Assembly (NCBI GenBank): GCA_016801885.1
Contig: CM028898.1
Span: 992,001 to 1,056,000, forward strand
Source: Toxotes chatareus
Taxonomy: Eukaryota; Chordata; Actinopteri; Toxotidae
DNA length: 64,000 bases
Reading direction: 5' to 3'
Below the pieces are notes generated by a model. That model searched no databases. It was not told the DNA's origin and worked only from the letters and a program-made list of their open reading frames with translations. Positions 44,771 through 53,367 of this stretch are shown here, in pieces; within the stretch, counting starts at the first letter, position 1; each line of letters begins with the position of its first letter. Position numbers and translations under genes: made by a program.

Positions 44771-46559
44771 AAGACAGAAGCGTCACTTGTTCTGTGAAGG
44801 TTCTCTGTCTTCATGTGTTCACCCCCTCGCCCGCTCGGCTGTATCACCGCCACACACACGCTAACTGGGGAAACAAGCAAGTGAACTTTGGCCTGGGTCA
44901 GCATGTGAATGCGAGGATCCCTGTCGCCACAGATGTAATGAGGCGAGAGACATTTGGAGAGCCTCTATTATCACTGGACAGCAGCCACCCTGCCAACACA
45001 CACACACACACACACATAGAAGTGAGGTGGATTTATCGCCAGTATTTCTGAAGAGTAAAAAAAAAAAATACGTTCAAACTTATCAAATATTCTCAGCATG
45101 AGAAACGACTCCTGTCTTGTTAATATTATACATCAGCTGCAGAGTTGTGAGGAGGGGAGGCTCATGCAGAGACATTTTCTGTGGTTGGACAGATTTTCAC
45201 TGCTGACAACAACAGCTGTGAAAACAAAGCACCCCTACTCAAGTACAGTACTTGATTTGAATATACTATTATTTGCTATATGAAACCTTTACATCCTCTG
45301 TGATGTGAGCTTTTCCTCTCCACTGTGTCCAAGTGCTGCTCATGGGGGAAATGTTGGGGAGGGGGGGGAAACCTATATCATAACATATTCAAATCATGTT
45401 GTTTTAGGCCACATGTGGTTTGCCAGTGTTTATTTACAGCCTATTATGGCTTATTTATGAGCCACCGTGATGAGGGAGGTTGGGAGGTGAGGGGGTGTGG
45501 GGAGGGGGTGGGGGGTCCTTCCTGTGTGTCAACAGCAGTGACAAGTACTTTAGTGCAGGGATCAAACACTTTAACAAGGCAGTAAACAGCTTTTACATTC
45601 ACTTCAACAATACAGCAGACGGAGGAGGAGGAGGAGACACACACCTCTACACCTCCGCTTACCTCGTTCACATGGTCTGACCCACATTCTGACCTCAGCA
45701 CTGCTTTAGTGTTACAGTGTAAGACTTCATTTAACTTCTCAAAGCTTCTTCTATAGAATATTTTCTCTTTGGGTCGTCTTCTTTCTACAGAGCCAGATTC
45801 TGTACTTCCTCTCCTCCGTCACCTCATGAGGTTCCAGCTTCTCTTCTTCTTCTTGTAGTATTTCATTTTCTTTGTTGAAAAGAAGTTCAGTTGCATTGTG
45901 GGAAATCTAGGCTCAGGATCCAGTATTTGAGCTGTGTTGACATCTGATGTACAGGTGGTCCACCTATAGACAGACAGACAGACAGACACACACACAGACA
46001 TGTAAACACCTGCCATATAGGACCTCTGTGGTAGTTCCTGCTACAGTAGGTGTCTCTAGGACTGCAGTTTTTGCCATGATGACACACACAGAAACTCACA
46101 AACAGCAATGCTGTCACACGCTGTTGTGGCTGGTAAACATTGGTCATCATTCACTGAGTTTGAGATGATCCATCTTTAACAGTAGATGTAAGACCTGTGA
46201 GATTGTGCTGGATTTATTGGGGGACAAAGTTGGGGATTTCACATTTATTTGAAATCTCCCTGTTTCATTTCCTTTGCTGGAGCGCAGGTTTTGCCTGTAG
46301 GTACGAAGATGTTTTATTGAAATGAACTGAAACTTTACAACACCTACAGAGTTTCTACAGTGAGAGACAGAGACACACAGAGAGAGAGGACAGGGACGTC
46401 AGTAGACAAACACTTTGAGTGACCTTGTGCTGAACCAGGAGCCTGACACTCCCTCTGACCTCCTTCCTGCTGGGAATGCACCTCGGATTTGCACCTCAAA
46501 CTCGAAAACCCAGGAGCCAAGCAAGACCAGTTACCATAAAGTGTGTTGTAAATCAGTGT

Positions 46560-47150
46560 AAACTGAGTCCTGCTCACCCAGGTGAAGCCCTCCTCAGCAC
46601 AAAGACAGAGACAGAGATGTTAAGGAGAGACCAGGGGCAGGTAAAGCAAGGCAGAGTTCATTTATGTGGCTGTTTTCACACAAGAGGAAATTCAACATGT
46701 TTTACAGGATGCAAAAGACTGTAAGAACATTTAAAGTAGATGCAGATAGAAGTAATAGAATAGTACAACAGATATAAATAAATACAAATAAGCCATTTAA
46801 AAAGCAGAGTAAAGGACAGAAATGACGAAGTGCAGCTTTAAAATGTAAATAAAAGGAACAGCAAACACATCTAAAAGTTGTCTCCAGTCTGAGATCTTCA
46901 GGGAATTTGTTTCATGTGAGAAGCACAAAAGCTAAAAGCAGCTTCACTGTGTTTAGTGCTAACTTTAGGAACCAGGAGTAGCCTCCAACCAGCTCACCTG
47001 AGAGGACGGAAGAACGTTCATGTTGTTCATGTTTTAGCCTTGTGTTTGGTCTCCACCAGCTCCTGGGGGAACTGTCAGTCTCTTCAGCTGCTAAATGCTC
47101 CACTGTGTTCAGCAGCTGCTCTGTGAACAGGAAGTGGACACACTGTCAGA
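46560..47150. repeat. Teleost interspersed repeat, family C
   Basis: Phrases such as AAGCAAGGCAGAGTTCATTT, TTCAACATGTTTTACAGGAT, TAAAAAGCAGAGTAAAGGAC and TCTGAGATCTTCAGGGAATT resemble a common fish repeat (AAGGCAGCTTTATTTGTA..., CAATGTGCTTTACA...). It has no open frame and I do not know its class. Confidence 0.5.
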
Positions 47151-48013
47151 GTCTGTTAAAGCTACAATGTACAAGTTCTGGAAATCGGGCTAACGCTAGC
47201 ATGAAACTGGAAGGCAAACACCCCCCGCCCCTCCCTCTCCCCACTCCCTCACACGGCACCCAGCCCTTCACCTACATCTCCGTTGCATTCGCTGCCTCAG
47301 CTAATGCAGGAATCGGGAGCTTTCCAGCCTGTGAGTCATTTCATTTCATTAAAGAAGGGATTATCTCTGCTGTGCTGCCAGGCTGTTCAATGGGTCTGGA
47401 TCACAGAGGCCTCTGACAGCACCTCTCCATATTATGACATGTTGAGGAGCCAATTTCAACTGAAAATTATCAGGGGAAAAAAAAGGTAACTGTAATTTTA
47501 AAAATATTCATTAGTGTTGGTTTAAATGAATTTGCATCCCTGAGGGAAACACTAGTCCAGAGATGGTGGTCAGTGACTGAGCTGCATCTGGTCACGTAGG
47601 CTGCTGACATGGGTTTGACCTGAGTCATTGTGTTAAGCTGAATGGGGTACTGGTGTTTCAGTAACCCCAGTAAAGACTGCCAGAGGTGCTGTACAGGTAA
47701 ACTTAACCAGCTGCTAAGGTCCCTGTGAAGGCCTCAATGCAAATTCAAAGTAGCCGCCAGCATTAGGAAAAGCTCATACTGCAGATGGGAGTTCAAATAT
47801 GGCCCAGAGTCGTTCATGTTCCTGTAAAACAAACACAAACATAAAGTTCTTACTCTGTCCAGCGTCTATATTTAAATTCATCAACAGTTACAACAGTAGC
47901 CTGTCAGTTCAAATCCTTTGTCTCTCTCTCTCTCTCTCTCTCTTACACACACACACACAGTGTGTTTGACGGGCAGTGAACTTGGTTGCGCGCGAGAGTT
48001 CACTAAGATGTCA

Positions 48014-48030
48014 GGGTCACAAGCAGGTCA
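48014..48030 (+). promoter_or_regulatory. Candidate distal DR5 retinoic acid response element
   Basis: GGGTCA, five bases, AGGTCA: a perfect direct repeat of nuclear-receptor half-sites with 5-nt spacing, the classic RAR/RXR layout. It lies in a CpG-rich patch about 3.4 kb upstream of the predicted cyp26a1 start site. Function is inferred. Confidence 0.5.
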
Positions 48031-48448
48031 GCCAGCGCGCGCAGGCTGGGGATGGGAGGAGGAGAGATTCAAACACACACGCGCGCTCCGCTTGTGCTGG
48101 CTGCGCGCTCTCTGCCCGTGTGTGTATGTGTGTGTGAAGTAAATAGCTCTGGAACAGAGCAGCCTGACGCCTGGTGCGCACCGCCTACCTCTACCTGCGC
48201 GTGACAGCTGCCTCGCTCCACAACTGCGGCTCGCACGCGCCAGCGCTGCAGCTGCTGCCAGCTCTATCTGTCTGAGTTTACCTTTGACAATGGCCATAAA
48301 AGAAAACAACAATAATATAATAATAACAAGCCGTCCTGGATGAGCGGTGTGAAAAGTGAGGAGCTGTAACCAGCAAAGCACGTCACGTGATTTTTGTTTA
48401 CCCTCGTTCACAGCAAGACACTGTGTGAGAGAAACTACCGTCACCTAT

Positions 48449-48484
48449 TACAGTCACCTATAGGTAATTATTACCTATGACTGT
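48449..48484. repeat. Imperfect palindrome (TACAGTCA ... TGACTGTA)
   Basis: The core 48460-48478 is ATAGGTAAT, T, ATTACCTAT, a perfect inverted repeat. The match continues to TACAGTCA and TGACTGTA outside a 4-base offset. It may be the remains of a small fold-back element. Confidence 0.6.
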
Positions 48485-50410
48485 ATATAACACACGTAGC
48501 CACGCCTTTAAAAACATGTATTATGGTAAATATGACCATGTAAAATGGTAATATTGATCTATTTTTCATGTGTCATGTTCAGATTGAGACACTGACAGTA
48601 AAAGGAGTCAGTCTTATGTCAGGTTGCAGGTCTGATGTCAGCATCACTTATCAACACATCTTTTTCCAAAACAGGCATCAGCAGGTGATCAGAGTGGGCG
48701 TTCATCATCATCACCATGCAATGATGGAAACTAACTACACACATCGACTTAGATAATGTATTTAAACACAGTTTCCTGTTACTCATGGGTGAGTATTTGT
48801 TTCTGTACATTCCACCTATAAAGCTCCTCCTGTGGATGAGAAGAACCGCAGACCTGGACCAGATTAGCCAGAGTCTCCCTCCACACCGTTCGCTCCTTCA
48901 GTGTAAAACAACAGTCAACAATCCTCTGAGTCTGATATATAAATTGATTTATTGCATATTTTTCCAAACAGGATACAATAAACAGAGCTGGTCCCTGCAG
49001 GCAGCAGCTGAAGGTATGGATGAGGGGCAGTTCTATATAGTTTTTATAACTGCTCCCGATGTGGAGCTTCACCTCTGACCTCTCCCTCACCTTTATTAAA
49101 ACAAATAGTATGTGAACAAAATATTTGTCACACTATGTCAGAGGAAGAGCACTTTGTACAGTGTACTAGCTCAACGCTGCAGCAGCTCCAGTCTATGGAG
49201 CAAGATGTTTACAATATAAATCATATGATAAACTCATCAGTATGATGCATTGTTTTAAAAAAACCTCATAATTATTCAGACGTCAACAGCATCAGTCTAA
49301 AAAGAACCTGAAGACCCTCTTGGTGGTTTTTTATCAGCTGCAGTGTTCGGATTGTGTGGGGACATAAAAAAAAACAAAAACAAAAAAAACAGCCAGGAAT
49401 CGTTCTCTACACTTGAACTTCCCTTGACCCCCACCCCTCTTCCTCCTCCTCCTCCCCCTGCTTTATTGCACCTGAACAGCAGAATCCTGTTTCACACATT
49501 CACACCGTGATGAGAAAAACTCACCAGCTACAGCGAGACCAGCTGGAAACCCACTCACCCTGAGCATGCATCACCCACTTGCTGCCTGTCTGAACCCACA
49601 GCATAAACAAGGATTTCTTCATTAACACCAATAACAGCCCGTAACACTGTTAGACATATACGAGGACCGACTGATAAGTCTGTGGTCTAAGGTAAGAAGG
49701 AGTTTAGAAAACTTGACACACTGATTCTTCAGCATAGTCACACCTAGTCCCACAGTCATGGAACAAACAAATCCCTTCTTTGGAGAGGTCTTGGACCTCC
49801 AGAAAGTGGTCCACAGCAGAGATTATGTCATCATCGCTTTATTTATGTGTCAATATGTATAAATTGTAGTGATGCTGTTTGCAAGACTGGATTACCAAGT
49901 GGGAAAAGCCCCTGGATTTCTGGAGCTCCATGTTTACTGTTGGTTTGTGCAAATTGGAACTGGAACATTATTTGGGTTTATGTACCACTACTGTACAATA
50001 TGATCTGACATGACAGATGCAGCACCAAGTGATACCCTACATGCACAGAGAGTGAAAGGAAGTGGGGGTCAGGTGTAGCAAGTCTTTGCCCCTGGGCTCC
50101 GAAAAGCAGGTGAATCTGGCCATGCATGTTAGGATTACCCATGGTGCTGGGAATAGAATTTTAGTCGACAAATACAGAATTCCTTCATGTATTTATATTT
50201 GGTGTAACAGTAATCACATGGCCCACTGAATATAATAACTGGAATCAGTCTAAAAATATTTCCTGAAGGCTACTGAAAAGCAATGAACTCCCAGAGGGGA
50301 AACAGCGGATGTGTCCTCGCTATGGTCAGTGGTAGTCACCTCCCTGCTTATAACCAGTAGCAAGTCACAGGAAAGTCATTGTAGTTTTACATCTGTGCCA
50401 TGAGGATGGG

Positions 50411-50445
<35 letters not shown>
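50411..50445 (+). repeat. (AC)n microsatellite
   Basis: About 17 AC units, about 0.95 kb upstream of the cyp26a1 TATA box. Confidence 0.9.
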
Positions 50446-50448
<3 letters not shown>

Positions 50449-50605
50449 ATGGTAGGTCATAAAAAAAAAAAAAAGTCCGGACTTGGGATGCAGTGACCGG
50501 CTGATGAGCCGCCTCCCTCCGCTCGGTGTTTACTTTTCATGCGGCCGGGGATAACCTTGCGTGCGTTGTGCGCGCGCGGACGCCGGTGCGCGCGCCTGCC
50601 TCTGC

Positions 50606-50622
50606 TGACCCAGGTTTGAACT
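50606..50622 (-). promoter_or_regulatory. Candidate second DR5 element of cyp26a1
   Basis: On the plus strand TGACCC, five bases (AGGTT), TGAACT. On the minus strand this is AGTTCA-N5-GGGTCA, a DR5. It sits in a CpG-rich block about 0.8 kb upstream of the predicted start site. Vertebrate CYP26A1 genes are known to use a distal RARE together with the proximal one, and this could be its counterpart. Confidence 0.6.
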
Positions 50623-51292
50623 CGCTGAGAGAGATATCATTTTTATAACTCCCACAGATGGAGAGAGAGAGAGAGGGGTAAAGTCTTCTTGCAGATTAGG
50701 AGGAGGTTGAATGTGAAAGTGGCCTGATAGACGCCGTGAGTCAGGCAGAGGACAGGGGGTGCGCTGTTAATCATCATTCCATCTCTGTAACACTGTTGTA
50801 TGGATGCATCATAAAGGCAAAGAAGCAAGAAGATCGGAAAACATCACAACGTGTGAGGCGCAAGTATATCCATTAAATAAAAAAAAAATATATATTGAAA
50901 TAGAAATGCACCCTGAGTGGCAGCAGTGAGATCCACAGGGAGAGGGATTAAGACGCTGATGAGCCTCTTTTCCATTTTCTGAAGCAGCTCAAAATGCGCT
51001 GCTTAAAAGCTTTTTTTTTTTTTTTTGTGCGCTTGAATGCGGGGCCGCCCTGCAGGCATGACTCCTGATCCTGCAAAGCGGGCTTTAAGCCAAGGTAATG
51101 AGTGTGTAAACTAGCTGCCTCATTGCCAACAAAAGGCGTCTTGGGACGTGCTTCCATTGTCTCGGAGGGGAATCATCACCTCTCCTCAGTGAAAAAAATC
51201 CGCCGCGGATTGTCTGCGTGCAACAGGAGGTAGGGATTAAAGATGCGGCCCTCTGGAACAAATGGTGAGGCAAGTCAGCCGGTAACAGGCCC

Positions 51293-51303
51293 GGGGGCGG
51301 GGC
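51293..51303 (+). promoter_or_regulatory. GC box (Sp1-type) of the cyp26a1 promoter
   Basis: A GGGGGCGGGGC sequence lies 24 bases before the proximal DR5. Sp1-type G-rich sites next to the proximal RARE are a described feature of mammalian CYP26A1 promoters. Confidence 0.65.
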
Positions 51304-51326
51304 CGAGCGACACCCACAATTAAAGA

Positions 51327-51343
51327 TGAACTTTGTGTGAACT
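51327..51343 (-). promoter_or_regulatory. Proximal DR5 retinoic acid response element of cyp26a1
   Basis: TGAACT-TTGTG-TGAACT on the plus strand is AGTTCA-N5-AGTTCA on the minus strand, a perfect DR5. The half-sites are identical to the well-known proximal RARE of mammalian CYP26A1. It lies 53 bases upstream of the TATA box, so RAR/RXR binding here is expected to drive induction of the gene by retinoic acid. Confidence 0.9.
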
Positions 51344-51395
51344 AATTTATCTGAGGGAGGAGAAGGTAACAGGCTGCCCGCAGCCCTGGCAGTCG

Positions 51396-51402
51396 TATAA
51401 AA
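51396..51402 (+). promoter_or_regulatory. TATA box of cyp26a1
   Basis: TATAAAA in the context CGTATAAAAGGCG. A start site is expected about 25-32 bases downstream (about 51423-51433), giving a purine-rich 5' UTR of about 90 bases before the ATG at 51522. Confidence 0.85.
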
Positions 51403-51521
51403 GGCGCTGCATAAGCAGCCTCTGAGCTCCAGTAACCGATAGAGCTTCACCTGAACCGATTCCCTTTTAAAAAAGAAGAGAGAGGGAGAGAAAGAGAACG
51501 AGACAACGAAGCCGCTGCAAC

Positions 51522-51710
51522 ATGGCTCTGAGCACACTGCTGGCCACCTTGTTGTGCACCATCGTGCTCCCCGTCCTGCTCTTTCTGGTGGCGGTGAAGC
51601 TGTGGGAGGTTTACATGATCCGAGGCAGAGACCCGAGCTGCTCCAGCCCGCTGCCCCCGGGATCCATGGGCTTACCTTTCATTGGAGAGACGCTGCAGCT
51701 CATCCTCCAG
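51522..51710 (+). CDS. cyp26a1: cyp26a1 exon 1
   Basis: It encodes residues 1-63: MALSTLLATLLCTIVLPVLL (membrane anchor), then FLVAVKLWEV and the proline hinge LPPGSMGLPFIGETLQLILQ. It ends on a whole codon at a CAGGTACATG donor. Confidence 0.95.
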
Positions 51711-53310
51711 GTACATGCATGACACTGCTGCGGGTCTGCTACGCGAGGAAAACCCCCGTTTATGATGCCTTATATCCACGTGTGGATCAGGATGCTCCAA
51801 GCACTACGAGCAAACGTGATTTTATACTGTAAACTTTTTTATAGATTTTCATTTTAGTGAACACATATCACTGCTTTCATGTTACTTTTTTCTTATTTGA
51901 GTTCTTGTATGAGTTTGTATTTAACTGGAGTATAAATACTTTTTTTTGCTGTGTGAATAATCTACAGGTGTGTCTCAGTGTTAATGTTTGTATCAAGGTC
52001 TGATCCTCACCGTCTGTGTGTCCCGTGTTTTCCCTCCCAGAGGAGAAAGTTTCTGCGGATGAAGCGGCAGAAATACGGCTACATCTACCGCACGCACCTC
52101 TTCGGGAACCCCACGGTGCGCTTAACGGGAGCGGATAACGTCAGGCAGATTTTGCTCGGGGAGCACAGGCTCGTGTCCGTGCAGTGGCCCGCGTCTGTGC
52201 GCACCATCCTGGGCTCGGACACGCTGTCCAACGTACACGGATCTCTGCACAAGACCAAGAAAAAGGTAAGTTACTCATATTCATCTTGTTGTGTTGGACA
52301 GCATTACAACTAATGTAATTATTGTATTGTCTTGGTCTGATAATCTAATATGAAAAAAATGTTTGTGCAGTTGTTTGAACCTGCTTCCAATAGAAATCAA
52401 CTTTTTAAAGGATTTTCTAAATCTATTTTATTCTAGAAAATACTTGAAATAAGTTGATGAAACATTACTGATGCAGTAGTAGATACAGAAAATAAACTTT
52501 AAAGGCTTAAGTTTGCACAATATGAAGATTTTTGCAGCTCACTAAGACAACATTGTCTTCATATCTGCTAATTGAGCACATTGGCCAAAGAGTAGCGTGT
52601 CTGGGTGAACACTAATACTAGGTGTTTGGACTCACAACCACCACCGACCCCATTCAACCCTCTGTTCCCTTGTCCAGGCCATCATGCGGGCATTCTCCAG
52701 GGAGGCTCTGGAGCTCTACATCCCTGTCATCCAGGAGGAGGTGCGGGCTTCAGTAAAGGAGTGGCTGACGAGGGACTCTTGCGTGCTGGTCTACCCAGAA
52801 ATGAAGCGGCTTATGTTCCGCATAGCCATGAGGATCCTGCTGGGCTTTGAGCCGGAGCAGATCAAGACTGATGAGCAGCAGCTGGTGGAGGCTTTCGAGG
52901 AAATGATCAAGAATCTGTTTTCCCTGCCCATCGACGTGCCCTTCAGTGGACTGTACAGGGTAAGATAGGCTCATTTTAAGCTAACTTTCAAGCTTAACTT
53001 AAGCTTTAACTTTTAATCCAAACTTCAAGGACCATACTAGTTATTGTGCATGTGCCATCACAGTGAACTACATTTAAAAGCATTCTAACATCAGTCAAAC
53101 TTTCCTTTTAATATTCACCATGGTGGATTACTTCACCCATACAAATGAATCTGGAAATTAATGAGTATAATGAAATGAATGGAAGCCAGTGGTTGGAAAT
53201 GTAATTTCAGTAATGAGCTAAAATCATCTTGTACATCATATGAGGCAAGTAGAAAAGGGGAATGATTGAATTAATGTGTCTGTATGAACAGTGCATATAC
53301 AGCACAGTGT

Positions 53311-53367
<57 letters not shown>

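Larger units (their letters stand above)
44061..51395. other. Intergenic region between exoc6 and cyp26a1
   Basis: I see no coding exon. In human, CYP26C1 lies between EXOC6 and CYP26A1, but no P450 heme motif or other CYP26 exon is visible on either strand here. The region holds a repeat (46560-47150), CA/CT/TG microsatellites, CpG-rich patches (47980-48260 and 50510-50600) and nuclear-receptor-type motifs listed separately. Confidence 0.7.

Noticed and set aside
45669..45696. TGACCC-N6-TGACCT, a DR6 arrangement
   Set aside because: DR6 is not a standard retinoid layout and the site has no supporting context.
47042..47416. A 124-codon open frame between the two genes
   Set aside because: Its first part lies inside repeat family C and the rest shows no family resemblance.
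48028..48444. A 138-codon minus-strand open frame in the CpG-rich patch
   Set aside because: Its composition simply follows the GC-rich DNA (runs of Ala and Arg), it resembles no family, and it lacks splice or promoter support.
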